A stretch of DNA of 64,000 nucleotides from Odobenus rosmarus divergens (lineage: Eukaryota; Chordata; Mammalia; Carnivora; Odobenidae). The DNA lies in the NCBI RefSeq assembly GCF_000321225.1, contig NW_004450266.1:7283245-7347244 (forward strand), given 5' to 3'. Of the stretch, positions 1-11,530 are shown one piece after another. The translations under genes were made by a program, and so were the position numbers. How positions within the stretch are numbered: position 1 is the first letter of the stretch; every line of letters starts with the position of its first letter. Below the pieces are notes generated by a model. That model did no database searches. It was not told the origin of the DNA and saw only the letters and a program-made list of their open reading frames with translations.

Positions 1-116
1 CCCTGCAGACCCTTGATTTTGGACTCCTAGCCTCCAGAACCGTGAGGCAATTGCTTTCTGTTGTGTAAACCACCTAGTCAGTGGTGCTTTGTTAGGGCAG
101 CCTTAGGAAACTAATA
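1..116 (+). mobile_element. 3' end of a MaLR (MLT1-type) LTR
   Basis: The text runs through the typical MaLR LTR ending: 'cctccagaac', a 'ccacctagtcagtggtgctttgtta' homologue and a terminal 'aaactaataaa'. The rest of the element lies outside the window. Similar LTRs occur at 13,130, 34,452 and 53,396. It is a non-coding retroviral-like fossil. Confidence 0.7.
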
Positions 117-390
117 AAGGGAGCATTAGTGAAATTATGCACTATGGAAATCCCTGGCTCTGGTCTGCCTCAGACTACAAACTCAACACTTGCCTCTAAA
201 ATGAACCCATGATATAATGCAGAGGGACTACCTCACCTGGCATCTGACAAGTAGTAGGTACTTATTAATACTCATGGAATGAATGAATGAACAAGGTTAT
301 ACAGAAAGCATGTATTGCAGACCTTGGCATATGGGCAGATGTTCAGTGAGGATTTGCTAGTTGGATGGTCAAGGGAGCTGACAATTATAT
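117..390. other. Mostly single-copy sequence with a MIR-like tail
   Basis: No gene is visible. Positions 225-290 resemble the end of a MIR or L2 element (a degraded 'agtaggtacttattaat' followed by 'gaatgaatgaatgaac'), which is too diverged to assign firmly. Confidence 0.4.
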
Positions 391-640
391 ATCCTTTACT
401 ATGAGTCAGGCAGTGCTCAGAGTGATTGCCACGAATGTGATCATGTGACTGAATCCTAACAACTGCCCTGTTATTTCTCCCATTTTTAAAAATGAGAAAA
501 CTGATGCACAGGGAGATTAAACAAGTTTCCTGAATTCATCAAGCTGAGCGGTAGAGTTAGCTTTTGGATCTCGTTTGTCTAGGACTGTTGGAAATAATGC
601 ATGTGAAGAGGCTGGCACATGGTAGGTCCTCAATTCCAAA
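391..640 (-). mobile_element. MIR (391-575, minus) with adjoining plus-strand MIR scrap
   Basis: 391-575 reads as the reverse complement of the MIR core: 'aggcagtgctcag', 'gaatcctaacaac', 'cccatttttaaaaatgagaaa' and 'acagggagatta'. 580-640 reads forward as the MIR tail ('ggctggcacatggtaggtcctc'). Confidence 0.65.
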
Positions 641-1500
641 GCAGTAAGTAGATGAACGTAGTGGGGCCAACCAGGGAGGCAGGGTCCTGCCCTGATGGCC
701 TTAGGGTGGAGGTGGCCCTACTTCTCCCTCCTCTCCTAAGTTCTCCCTGACTCCAACTCAGTCTCCACAGACCTTTGGGGTCTCACCCTCCTTAAAGCCC
801 AGCCAGAATTAGTGGGTTTTTCTCTGAGTGGGGCCCCTCCTATGTCCGTCCCCACCCCCACCCTCATCCTCCTGCCAGAGTTAGAGTGGTGTGGACCCTA
901 AAGAGGGGAGTGGAGCAGAGGGGGCATCAAAGCCTCCCTCTATCTGTCAGTAAGGTGATGGGCTGCCAGAGGGTTGGCCCCATGAGTGTCCCACCTCCTC
1001 TCCATAATTCATCCCAAACCACATCCAGAGTGCTGACTCAGCGCTTCCCCGCCGCCCCAGGGCCACACCGTCTGTTCACCCCACTTTCCCGGACGCTCCT
1101 GGGCTGAGCCAAGTACCAGGAATGGCAGTGATTTACGATGTCACAGACCAGCGTCCTCTACCCTGACCACTGCTCTTGGCCACAGATTTAATTATTTAAA
1201 CAGATTTTACATTTTATGAGCATGCCCTCAGGCTTGGCAGAGGAAAGCCTGGACAAAAAAAAATTTTTTTGCTCGAAAGATTAAATTGAAATATTCAAGG
1301 ACAGAGTTCAGGAAACATTCCAAATTCCTGAGTGTGAAAGTAGCATTCATGGCCTCATTTTACCAGCCCCATCTCTTGTTACTACCTTCCCTCTCCTCAG
1401 CAAATAACACGTTCCTGCCTCACTGTAGCACAAAGTAGTTCTTCATCATCCTTGCAAGTTCATAATTTTGCTTCTGCTACAGCCTGTCTGGAATGCAGGT
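641..1500. other. Single-copy stretch, relatively GC-rich to 1,150
   Basis: No gene or repeat family was recognised. A short frame at 886-1107 has no recognisable protein features. A 4-base A/T switch (A8 then T7) lies at 1,255-1,270. Nothing supports a function. Confidence 0.5.
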
Positions 1501-1534
1501 GCACCAAACATTCATTCATGGGATCTTGCTATGC

Positions 1535-1905
1535 ACCTGCTACTGTAGTAGGGCTGACGATGCAGGGATGCACTAGTGAACCACACACACAAATCCCTGC
1601 CCTCGTGGAGCTTCCATTCTACCTCCACAGCCTTCCTTACCGCATCCCAGGGAGACCCCGTTCTTCCATGAGGTCCAGCCTGAATGCTATTTCCTCTGTC
1701 TTCCCTAACCTTCCAGGAGAATGTAATCCCTCATGTGAAATTCTAGTGGTCTACCAGGGCCCATACTCACTGTACTATAACCATCAGTGAAGCTGATACT
1801 CTTTCTCTTAAACTGTGGACTCCTTGAGAGTAAGGACTGTCAAATTTTGTTTCCACCTTGGCACCTGGCACGGTGCCTGGCACATAGTAGGTGCTCATTA
1901 TATGG
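1535..1905 (+). mobile_element. L2-type LINE fragment, 3' portion
   Basis: 1,620-1,905 follows the L2 3' consensus: 'gtccagcctgaatgctatttcctc', 'ggactccttgagagtaaggac' and 'gtgcctggcacatagtaggtgctca' homologues, in order. 1,535-1,625 carries an older repeat-like 'ccctgccctcgtggagctt' segment that precedes it. Confidence 0.7.
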
Positions 1906-2024
1906 ATGGCCATTGGAAGATTCCTCTGCTTCTCCTTTCAGGTGAGGAGAATCTTCTGCATGTTCTCTGTTCTCTGACATTTCCTGGTTTATTTTGCTGT
2001 TCATTCATTGACTTACTCACTCAC

Positions 2025-2170
2025 TCACTCCAATGATTCATTCCTTCAACATATATTTCTTAAGGACCACTACGTATGAGACCCTATTCTAAGTGGTGAG
2101 GATATACCAATAAAGGCAGATGATGTCCCTGCCATTGGTGTGCTCACATTCTGGCTGTGGGGACAGGTGG
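2025..2170 (+). mobile_element. Ancient mammalian repeat scrap
   Basis: The order 'ttccttcaacatatatttct', 'gaccctattctaagtgg', 'gatgtccctgcc' and 'gctcacattctgg' matches a very common old mammalian interspersed repeat. I could not settle its family name. Related text occurs near 44.5 kb. Confidence 0.45.
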
Positions 2171-2454
2171 TAGACTGTTGTTCTATGATTCTTTGGATGT
2201 CAGCTTCTCAGATGATTATGGGTGGCCAGCAGCCCTCGGGGCCACGGCACAACCAGGCTGGGTGTGGGGTGATCCACCTTAAACTTCAGGTCAAGAGGTA
2301 TCAATGTTTCCCCACCTGGCTCAGAGGACAAGGCTGGAGAAAATGAATCTTACCAATCTCCCTCTTCCAAGCTCTTCATGTCCGTGTAAACTGGGGATGC
2401 CTAAGTCCAAGGCCATTAAAATAATAATGCAAATAATCCATATTTTTCATCTTA
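2171..2454. other. Single-copy sequence, nothing recognised
   Basis: No repeat signature, splice-flanked exon or structured RNA could be seen. Confidence 0.4.
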
Positions 2455-2925
2455 AAAGCAGTTCTGGAGCAGCCGATTAATCTTCCTAGTCCCATTGTGT
2501 GTAGGTAAGTATAAGTTTTTCCTATAGATGAAGAAACTGAAACACAAGGTGATTAAACTATTGGCTTGAGGCTGTAGAGAAAGCAAGGTTCTGAGCAGGG
2601 ATTCCATTCATCAGCCCTTGGTTAATAATCACAGACTCAGGGACCAGTGTTCCCAGGGCAGCTGCGAGGGGGTGAAGCCAGTGTGCCTTGGTGGGGCAGT
2701 GCAGCTTGGTAGGGAAGAGTCCCAGCCCTGCAGGTGCATAGAACCAGGTTCAGCTCCTGGCCCTACCGATTACTTGGGTGACCTTTGAACAAGGAGTTCA
2801 AACCCTCTGCACTCCAGTTTCCTCATCTATAAAATGGAGATAAAACCTTTGTTGCAGATTAGGAGGGTGAAAATAAGTGACATGAAGTTTGTAGAATGCT
2901 CAGCATGGTGCAGGATACCTTTATC
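2455..2925. mobile_element. Two MIR copies, head to head orientation
   Basis: 2,455-2,620 is an antisense MIR ('gatgaagaaactgaaacaca'). 2,690-2,925 is a sense MIR ('agtttcctcatctataaaat', then 'gaaaataagtgacatg'). A central tract of about 70 bases separates them. Confidence 0.65.
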
Positions 2926-3389
2926 TTAAAAATATATTTGTGACGGAAGCACTTGAGATGGGCAGGGTGTTTAGAGCTACTAATAATCATTGCCATCATC
3001 ATCGTCATCGTCATCCAACATCTTTTAGGCATTTGGTCTATTTCAGACACAGAGGGGTCTTGGTATAATTGCATTAGATGCTTTGTGTCTTTTTATTTGT
3101 TAATAAATTGGTTGGTCACCACACTTAGGTCATGCCATCCATCTGATTTCTTTCTCCACAAACAAATGCCAAGCCTCTGTCCTGCATGCTGTGGGGGACA
3201 CAGGATTGCCTTGTGTAATTCTGTGTGTACTCTGTCCTTTGCCATCAGTCCTGACCTTTCCAACGCAGTTAGAGTCATGCGTGCCTGAGTCTACATCCTC
3301 AGTATCATCAGGCACTGGTTATTCAGAAATCTCCGCGTCACTCGCTGGGAGAGTCACCTTAGTCTTGCTAAAATTAGCTGACATTCTAG
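2926..3389. other. Single-copy sequence with a short CAT-type microsatellite
   Basis: 2,990-3,017 is an imperfect (CAT/CGT)n run. Overlapping short frames on both strands around 2,953-3,433 arise from the repeat and random sequence. No gene is supported. Confidence 0.45.
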
Positions 3390-3905
3390 ATGTGCCTGGA
3401 TGGTGCCAGGAACGTAATAAGCATTTTGTTTAATCCTCATAACAATCCAGTGGGGCAAGAACAATTCTCACTCCACTTGCGTAGATAAGGAAACGGAGGT
3501 ACAGGGAGGGAGGTCCCATGGCCAAGTACCTTTTGGCCCACCCGCAAATATGAGAGCTGAGTTTTAACTCACGCCAGTTTGTGTACATAGGAGGGATTGA
3601 TTGACGTCACTCCCATTAGGGTCCTGTCAGAGAAGTCTCCTGTTTTATTTCCTTCTTCAGGGCTTGAGTCAGCTTTCTTCTCCAGCAAGAATGAGAACTA
3701 ATAGCTCTAGAGTTAGAAAAATCATTCCTTGGTTTACAGGCTTTTACAGGGCTGCCTTGGGAGGTCACTTCACCTCTGTCTGCACCTCCATTTCCTCATC
3801 GCTAACACGTGCCTGCCTCCTGGGGGCATGTCTGTATTATTAATGATGGTAAAGTGATTGGGGCACAGTGCACTGCTGTTCATGAGAAATGTAAAGTGCC
3901 ATTAA
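3390..3905. mobile_element. Two MIR copies (3,390-3,570 minus; 3,700-3,905 plus)
   Basis: The first contains 'taatcctcataacaatcc' and 'gataaggaaacggaggtaca', the antisense MIR core. The second contains 'ggtcacttcacctctgtctg' and 'catttcctcatcgctaa', the sense MIR core, then a degraded tail. Confidence 0.65.
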
Positions 3906-4759
3906 TCTTGGGACCCATTTGACAGGGCCACATGGAGCTGAAGAACATGGAGACCCTCCACCGCAGGGAGTGGGCATACATGCGTTCCCATCACCGCCAT
4001 GTCTCATCCTCTCCGAGACCCTGCACTGTTGGCTGCCTGGGGGTTGGGTAATGAGCCCATCAGGGCCACAGAGACCCATGGAACTGTGGGAAGGAAAAGA
4101 GAGAGGCAGGGCCAAGGAAAACTGGGCAGCATGAACGATGAGTGCTCACTGACATCACTGTCATACCGATTGCCCAGCCACCTTTGTGGGGAGGTGTGTC
4201 CATGTGAGCCAGGCCTGCCAACGGAACGCGGCTGGGAGGGATGTGTGCCACTGCCCGGCTCGGTTCCTACATGCCTCCTACTTGTCATCTTGCTCCTTAC
4301 TGCCACCAGACTTCAAGGAGCGTAGAGCCACAGACGGAAGGAGGGTCAGTCCCTGAATGACTGTGTAGTCTGCTCACCAACTCAGACTGAACTGTCATGT
4401 GGAAAATAAACTTTTACCATGTCAAGTCACTGCGATTAGGGGGTTTACCTCTTGCCATCATTAGTATTATTTGCCTAATCAATGATAAAATAATGTGACT
4501 TTTATAGCATGCATAGTTTTCCAATCACTTTCATGTATGTTACAACTAGAGGATCCTTGGGAGATCTTTGTGGTTTCAGCATCACAAACAGTTGTATGTT
4601 TCTGGAGAAAGTGATTCATCTTCAACCTTATGTATATCTTGTGAACTGAATATCGTTTCCTCTGATACCATGGCTGCTGAAAAACTCACAGAAACTGTGG
4701 CACCATGATCAAAGCGGCATGACCCACTGTTTCGGTACCAACATCACTACTAGCACCAT
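3906..4759. other. Single-copy sequence with a possible old LTR end at 4,290-4,445
   Basis: No gene is visible. 4,385-4,445 ('gaactgtcatgtggaaaataaac' followed by 'caagtcactgcgatta') resembles the 3' end of an old LTR, but the match is weak. The rest is unrecognised. Confidence 0.35.
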
Positions 4760-4880
4760 ATTGCTTCTCGAGTGATGGACTTTTTCCAAACCTCAGTTGT
4801 CCCATCTGTAAAATGGGGATAGTCAGAAGGCCACCTTGGCTGGGTGGTGGTGAGGATTCTATCAGCCTGTGTGGCTCATG
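4760..4880 (+). mobile_element. MIR fragment
   Basis: The MIR hallmark 'cctcagttgtcccatctgtaaaatgggga' homologue is followed by 'gtgaggattc'. Confidence 0.7.
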
Positions 4881-6794
4881 CCCAACTCTGCTCTAGAACC
4901 AGTTTCCAAAGCCTGGCTCCCAGAAGCGGGATGTGGGAGGAGGCTTAGGCGGATGGCCATGCAGACCTTCCAGTCTGTGCTTGCAAACTGTTAGGGACTG
5001 TCAGTGCTGTGCCAGGAGGTGAACAAAGCCACAGAATAAATATGGCACAATTTTACTGTCACTGTACAGCAGGAACTCTGAATTTTGATGTGGCGAATAT
5101 AGAAGTAACCTCAGGGTACGTTTTCTTCCATGTTACCAATCTCAAGGTCCCTCCCACCCCATAAATACCTGAAAGTAGAACATTATTTTTTATGCACTAC
5201 TGAAAGGTCTGACACTTGGCTATGATCACAGTGCTACCGGATGCACCCTTTTGCCCTGGCCCCCTGGCCCCCCACACTGCCCCCCTGGTTTGCTCTGTAG
5301 GAGAAAGGCTTTGGTTTTGAGCAAACTCCCGTTAGCAAACAGGGAGGAGACTGTGCACTGTCTTTTCACACTTGTCTGTCATTCCTCCTTTCAGGAAGTG
5401 TCCCACATCAGGAATTTCTCACGGGCTTTCCTATAGGAAAAGCACGTCCTATCTCAGGGAATGGTCATTTGCTCTTCTGCTGGAATGAGAAGCCCTGTGT
5501 AAACTGTCAAATGACTCCCTTTGATTCGACGGCCCGGAAGCCCTGGTGCCCGGTATTGCACCCGTTTGTTTTCTCCTATTTCGTTTACCCAAGTTATTTT
5601 TTTTCCTCTCTTCCTCTGTCCCTTTTCTTAGGTTTTCTTACATTGATTATGAATGCCCTTTTTTGGTAACTTTCCTCAAATCCTTTCTAGAGTGAGGCAG
5701 CATATAAATCAATTCACGAAATTACATAATGTCCACGGGGCCAGCCTTGTTAAAATTCTAAGCGGGCCAGATGTTTTTTTTGCTTTCTGCCACTGCCTCT
5801 CCTTCCCCTACCCTGGGTTCTTGGTCAGTGCAGGGCGCCATTCCTGGCCCAAACACCCCTTTGCCGCCGTCCCACCTTCTTCCTTGCCTCCTCATCCATT
5901 ATTACTCTGATAAATAATTCTGGCGAAGCCACCAAGTGAAAAGAGCTAGTAGCTTCAATAAAGCAAAAAGACATTTGAATCTCCGCTTTTATGTCAACCT
6001 CAAACTTTTGGATGTACCAGAGGTGGTCCTGAGCAATTAGGCTGAGGAATTGCAAACAGGGCTTAGGTAACCCTCCCACCCCAGCAGGGGGGCTCTGCAG
6101 GGGAGCAGGGGCTGGGGAGGGCTGTTAATGGAAGCTGAAGGGTTAACGCAGGGAAGAGGGTGGTCAGGTGTGTTAGCAGCGCTGAGGCTGGCTGAGGAGC
6201 TGGTGTTACTATTTTTAAGTGGGTTGAGAAAAATAGGCTTTTTTTCCCCCTGTGTGTTAGTTTTTTTTTTTTTTTTTAAATTGTAATATTGGAAATTCGT
6301 GCTTAAGACAAGGCCGCTGGAAATGGAGCTCGGGGAGTTAGTCCTCCGCCATCAAACATTAAAAATCACTCTGGACTTAAAAAAATCCATTTGCTAGCTT
6401 TAAATGCTTTTAATATATATGTTTAAAAGCTCTCACCCTCTTTGCTTTCTTGTTTTTGGTTGTAATGTCTCCTGCCTGCCTCCCAACTGTAGTATCTCAA
6501 GTGTTTTGTTTTGTTTTAACTGAACCATAATTCATTTCAACCAGGTTCACTGTCAGGTCATCCCTTCCTCAGTGGTTAGAGACCAAGGCTGGAAAATTCG
6601 GGGCCTGCCATAGCCACAGGGGAGGGGGTGGTCCTGCCAAATCCTGTTGACCCCATCAGTTTGCAGGGAACTGTTCTTGCCAATTTAGGTTCTGGAGACT
6701 ATGAAATGGGACACTCGGCCCCCTCCACTCAGCGCATGCGCACTGACACCCTACTCTGTCCCAAGGGCAGTTCAAGCAGCATCCTTTTAGCTCA
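4881..6794. other. Long repeat-free stretch with CNE-like blocks
   Basis: About 1.9 kb has no recognised transposon, which is unusual in this window. 5,690-6,070 and 6,290-6,480 are AT-rich, non-repetitive and homeobox-site-rich in appearance. A T17 run lies at about 6,262. The frames at 5,251-6,079 show no protein family. It may be regulatory, but only cross-species alignment could show this. Confidence 0.4.
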
Positions 6795-7280
6795 ACTTCT
6801 TCAGTTGAGAGAGGGAAAAGCCAGAGTCCAGAGGGGTAACGTGACCACCGCTAAGGACACGGAGCCTGGAAGAGACACAGCTAGCTCCAGAATCCAGGCC
6901 CCCAGATTCTTTGGCTGCAGAGAGCCTGGGGCGTTTGAGCCTAGGAGGAGGCGCGGGAGGAATAGTATGCATGGGGCACTTTTACCGTGTGTCAGGCGCT
7001 CTGTTATGTTAGATGTTTTACTACTCTGACGACCACTGCTAGTGTCAGCCAACACTTGATGAATGAATACCTGCTACTTGCTAGGCTCGATGCTAAGCAC
7101 TCACACGCATTTGCTGTAACCCTTATGTAACCCACGAGGCAAGTATTATTCCCGTTTTTACAGATGGGCAATCTGCCCAGAATAGCTCACTAAGTTACCC
7201 AACGGCGCATAGGTAGGAAATGTAGGAAATGGGATGGGAATGAACCCAGCACTGTCTGACTCTAAACCCATGTTCCTACC
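6795..7280 (-). mobile_element. Several MIR fragments, antisense
   Basis: 6,968-7,030 and 7,045-7,280 both read as antisense MIR ('gctaggctcgatgctaagcac', 'ttattcccgtttttacagatg'). 6,795-6,905 is a weaker antisense MIR-like segment. Short frames across 6,628-7,055 are incidental. Confidence 0.55.
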
Positions 7281-7499
7281 TGAATGTCTGTCCTTTTCCC
7301 CCAGTAATACGTTCTCATTCAACGAGTCTAGCCTTTGCAAATCCAACGGTCGGTGTTTGTGAATCAGTGTGTGGGTAAAAGATGTCCCTTAGTGAGAGGC
7401 TTTCTTTTCTCCCCCTCTCTGCTGTGCTTCCTGTTCTTCTGGTCAAGACGCACAGACTTTGGGGGAATATGTATGGCGGAATGGGAAGGGCGCATCGAT

Positions 7500-7660
7500 G
7501 TCAGCTCAGATCCTGTTACAAGTGGATGGACCATGATATCGGACAGTTTGTCTGAGTCTCACTTTCCTTATCTTTTAAAGTGAAAAGTAACAGTGTCTAT
7601 GCTTGCAGGTCATGACTTGGTCTGACTCGTAAGTGCTCAGGAGGTAATAATTCTAAGCTA
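7500..7660 (+). mobile_element. MIR fragment
   Basis: 'gagtctcactttccttatc' and 'aagtgctcaggaggtaata' lie in MIR sense order. Confidence 0.55.
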
Positions 7661-8262
7661 CAGCATCCCTCACCACTTCTGGATGGCCTTGCTCTTGGAG
7701 ACTCTACCTAGAGAGCTCAAAGATCCTAGGAAAACTGAGCTCCTATTCCTTCCCTTCCTGTGTGTGACCTTGGCCTGGAAGTTCTGGGAAGGCAGGGCTG
7801 AGTGAACAACTATGTGAGTCCATTCTGGGTCATGAATCATTGCCAAGGGTGGGAACTGTTAGGTTCATCAGACTCGTTGCCCAGGACATGATTCCCACCC
7901 TCATTACAGGGTGATTACAAAGATTCTCACTTGCTCTACATGTTCTGTAGAGGAGGAGAGGAAAAAGATCCCCAAATCATGGCTTGGGAGGAGGAGGAGG
8001 AGTTCCTAGAGGTAGATGCCAACAGCTTCCCACCAGATGTTGAGGTAGGACAGTGAATAAGAGCTGTGTGGTTTGGTGATAGAAGTTTCCTACTGAGGCA
8101 TATGTGCACATGCTTGCTTGAGCTTGGTTTGAGCTTTTCCATTTACGTGAAAGTTCTTTAGGCCTTTGAGAAACTATAGGCTTGGTCTGTTTTAACCTGT
8201 TCTGTTAGAGACACACATGGGCATGGTTGTTCTAGTCACTGGGAGGATCACTGAGGTCTAGT
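7661..8262. other. Single-copy sequence, nothing recognised
   Basis: There is no gene or identifiable repeat. A short (GGA)n run sits at about 7,988-8,000. Confidence 0.45.
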
Positions 8263-8340
8263 GTAGTGGTTCTCAAACCTGTCTATAATCAGAACCTGGG
8301 GGCTTACCAAAAATCCTGAAGAGTGTCAGGCCCTATCTCT
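8263..8340 (+). mobile_element. Partial hAT-type non-autonomous element (MER5-like group)
   Basis: It begins with the terminal inverted repeat 'tagtggttctcaaac' and continues with 'atcagaacctgggggctta', then loses similarity near the downstream L1 insertion. The other end is missing. Confidence 0.6.
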
Positions 8341-8388
8341 AGAGAGCTTGACAAGAAGGCCCTGGGGACAAACTAACAAATAAAGAAG

Positions 8389-8609
8389 AAAAGAGACAAA
8401 CAAACAAAAAACCCAGACTCTTAAATGCAGACAAAAACTGGTGGTTGCCAGAAGGGAGGGTGGGGGAAGATGGGTGAAACAGATAAGGGGATTAAGACTA
8501 CACTTATTTTGCTGGGCATTGAGAAATGTATAGAGTTGTTGAATCACTATTTTGTACGCCTGAAACTAAAATAACACTATATATTCGTTATACTTGAATT
8601 AAAAAAAAA
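8389..8609 (+). mobile_element. L1 3' end, 5'-truncated
   Basis: This is carnivore-type L1 3' UTR text ('aactggtggttgccagaag', 'gtgaaacagataaggggatt', 'tgtacgcctgaaacta') ending in an A-tail. A direct repeat AAATAAAGAAG at 8,378-8,388 and 8,608-8,618 is the likely target-site duplication. Confidence 0.85.
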
Positions 8610-8618
8610 ATAAAGAAG

Positions 8619-9029
8619 GCTCCGGGTAGGAACCAGGTAGGAACCGGGTTCTATGTCTTTTAAAAGGATTTCCCTGTACTGCCACTGGGTGGCCAGATTT
8701 GGAGTCATTGGCATAGGTTAGGAGCCTTGGGATGGTGGACAGGTCACGGCCCAGGAACCGGACACGGGTCTGAGCTATTTCTACCAAGGACCAACCAGAG
8801 ACCAGAGGCTTTGACTACCTATTCATTAGCTTCTCGGAGCCCCTCTCTGTGGCAAGTGTCAGAATCCCTCTCGTAGAGAGAAGGAAAAAGCCTTAGAAAG
8901 GTTGCCCAGCTAGGCAGGGTCACCCTGGATGTGTGCCTTCTCCCACCACTGCCACATCTGTGGACATAAGGTACCTGGGCACTGACTACGTTGGAGAGCC
9001 AGGCTCGGACACACCCCTCTGGGCAACCA
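8619..9029. other. Single-copy sequence with a tiny tandem repeat
   Basis: 'ggtaggaacc' occurs twice in tandem at about 8,624-8,646. Nothing else is recognised. Confidence 0.4.
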
Positions 9030-9240
9030 TGGTCATTTACTTAAAAAAGTAAATTACAATCGGCACATTTTCAGTCTGCAACAATAAAGAATAATTTCTC
9101 TTCCTTGTGCACAAGAGCTCCAATTATGATTTAATTCAATTCTGATTAACTATGCTTTGATGGCATTTCCATTACATAAAAAATAAATGTATTAGCCAAG
9201 CATAATGTGTTTTGACTATAGTTCTGATGCTAATAAGGAG
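9030..9240. other. AT-rich repeat-free block, CNE-like
   Basis: The block contains homeodomain-type ATTA/TAAT cores and an inverted repeat, ATTTACTT-AAAA-AAGTAAAT, at 9,035-9,054. No transposon signature or coding frame was found. It is a candidate non-coding regulatory element by appearance only. Confidence 0.3.
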
Positions 9241-10099
9241 GCTGTTTGGCGGCTATGATCCCACACTTGTAAGAACGGGAGAAAAAGACAAGGATGAGGC
9301 AAATAACTTGAGAAATCCCACACAGAGGGAGGGGTGTCGTGATTTGGGGGTGGGGTGGGTGCTATCAGCATATGCTTGGTATTCACAGGTTTGCTCTCAC
9401 AGCCGTTGCTTGAGACGCTTCTAGATGTGTGGGCAGGTACCAAGGGCTACTACGCCTCTTGGGGTAGACTTCAGGACAGGGGCGGGGAGAGGCGTGAGAT
9501 GGAGCTGACTGCATGTGGGAGCGGCAGGCCCGTCCCCGTCCCCACCATGGCAGTGACAATACCTCTCCCATCTCCTGGGCGCTCTCACAGTCTGAGTCAC
9601 CTGCAGCTTATGCCTCAGCTCCTGGCCGCTGTTCCCCTGGCTCCAGCTGGACAGTGTCACTGAGATGTCCAGTGGCCCTCCCACCTGCCCCTGACGCATC
9701 CACGCAGCTGCTAACACCCTCTGTGGGTCCCATGGCACCTGGCATCCTTCCATCCCTGAAGAAGGGGACTCACCTGGCGAGCCCTGGTCCTGACACTTGG
9801 CCTTTTAGCCATTATTCTTTTCAACAACCCCCCCGCCCCGGCCCGGGTAGGGGGTCCCAAGTAGGGGTTCTTCCTGTTTTATGGGAGAGGAAACTCCTGG
9901 ACGTGGGCCTGTTTGCCCTCAGATTTGTCTCTTAAAACTTTGTCTCCTCTCTCTATTTTGGCCGGGGTGCTGACCCCACCTGGCTGGCTTCCCCTGGGTG
10001 CTGCCAGTTGGGGGGCACTGGTCAGAGGGCCAATGGAGGGAGGCCTTGTTCCTCTGCAGCACCATCTTCCACTGGACAGGGAGCTGTGGTTCAGGCTTC
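9241..10099. other. GC-richer single-copy sequence
   Basis: Overlapping frames (9,355-9,935, both strands) reflect the low stop-codon density of GC-rich DNA. None shows a known motif. CpG is not notably dense, so a CpG-island promoter is not supported. Confidence 0.4.
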
Positions 10100-10330
10100 T
10101 CCGGGGAGACCCCAGCCCTGGGCTGTGGAAACAGCATTACTCCCTTTGACCTTGGGGGTGGGGTTTGCAGTTTCTTGCTGTGGCCAATCGTTGAGTTGCC
10201 TCATTCTTCCCTGTTGGGCTTTTCAGCTCTCCATCTCTTGTGTATCCAATTCTTTACAATAAATTTCCTCTGTTTCAAATACTCAGAGCCGTTTCTGTTT
10301 CCTCGGATGTAACGGAAGCTGCAAGAAGTG
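10100..10330 (+). mobile_element. Possible old LTR/ERVL-like 3' region
   Basis: The order 'ctcttgtgtatccaattcttta', AATAAA (10,258-10,263), 'tttcctctgtttcaaatactc' and 'gtttctgtttcct' resembles an old mammalian LTR terminus carrying its polyadenylation signal. The family was not resolved. Confidence 0.35.
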
Positions 10331-10424
10331 AAGTAACCACCCAGAATAACAGCCTTCAACACTTCAGTGTATTTCCTTCCAGGCTCTAAAAATGCATATG
10401 CATACGCATATCTTCTCTTTGGAT

Positions 10425-10498
10425 TATTTTTCTTTCTTTTCTTCTTTCTTTTTCTCTCTCTTCCTCCCTTCCTCCCTCCCTCCCTTCCTTCCTTCCTC
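10425..10498 (+). repeat. Polypyrimidine microsatellite (CTTT/CCTT)n
   Basis: A continuous T/C tract changes from TTTC-rich to CCTCCCTT units and ends with three CCTT units. It is likely length-polymorphic. Confidence 0.9.
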
Positions 10499-10654
10499 TA
10501 AACAACCAAAACATAAATGGGTCATACTGTACACGTGGTTTGATCTAATGTGTATGACACAGTGAAAATTTTGTTTTCTCATATAATAATTTCAAAAATA
10601 TGTTTAATGGCAATTTACTGTGCAGTTATAAGGATTACTTATTCAAATAACCTG

Positions 10655-10745
10655 CTGTTACTGAGCACTTAGATTCTCTGTACCTTTTCACTTAAATAAT
10701 TCCATGGGACTTCTATCTAAGGTGGTAAAATGAAGACAGTCCAAC
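10655..10745 (-). mobile_element. MIR fragment
   Basis: 'ttactgagcacttagattct' and 'cacttaaataattcca' match the antisense MIR 3' part. Confidence 0.5.
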
Positions 10746-11530
10746 AATTGCTCTCTCCTAGTTTTTGACTAAATAAATCTGCCCATTTGCTCCCCCCACC
10801 CCACCAAATCATCAGGAGTCCAAATAAGGAAAAAGTTCCAACTTCATGCCGTACACTTCAAGGAAAGCTTCTGACCCTGGTGTTATGGTTCCTAACCCAA
10901 TCCCACCAAGTCAGAAGCCAGGCTGGGGAGAGAAGGTGGCCGAACCAAGTGCTGGGCTTCTCCCTAATCACCCCGCATCTGGAGAGAAGCAGAGAAAGGG
11001 TGTGAGCATGCTGTCTGGAGAAAAGCCTCATATCCTTCACTCGCTATCACCGGGATCTTAGGATCAAAGCCAAGGCAGACAGTCTGTCCCAACTCACGAT
11101 TTTTCTAGGATATTATATTCTTGCTGTGAAATATGTTAGGAAGCACTGCCTGAGACCACCAAAACATGCTTGTATTGCAGTATAACAGCTATTAATATAG
11201 CTAGAGAAGGAAGAACAGTTATCAGATATGATGGGAAGTGAGTCTAGAAAAATCTAACCACGTTGCATAGAAAAATCTAATCAGAACCACCTGAGTCAAG
11301 CACAGGAGAGGTGAAAAGAAGCCATGTAGCAACTAAGCAAACATATTATAGTAACCATCCCACCTGGAAAGAACAAGACAAACAAATGAAAGAAAGGCTA
11401 TTGCTTGCACAAGACAAATGAAAAACTCCACCTGGGAGAAAACACAACCCAAGATAAAAAGAAAACTTCGAGTGTGTATGTTGTACTACAGAGGAAATTA
11501 ACCAGAATCCGAATCCAGTGAAACAACCCT
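10746..11530. other. Single-copy sequence, nothing firm
   Basis: No gene or clear repeat was found. 11,340-11,530 is A-rich and could be the start of the HAL1-like relic that follows the SINE. Confidence 0.35.

Noticed and set aside
9355..10312. Cluster of overlapping frames in GC-richer DNA as a possible gene or CpG island
   Set aside because: Frames are open on both strands at once, CpG is sparse, no splice-flanked exon is recognisable, and the right end resembles an old LTR.
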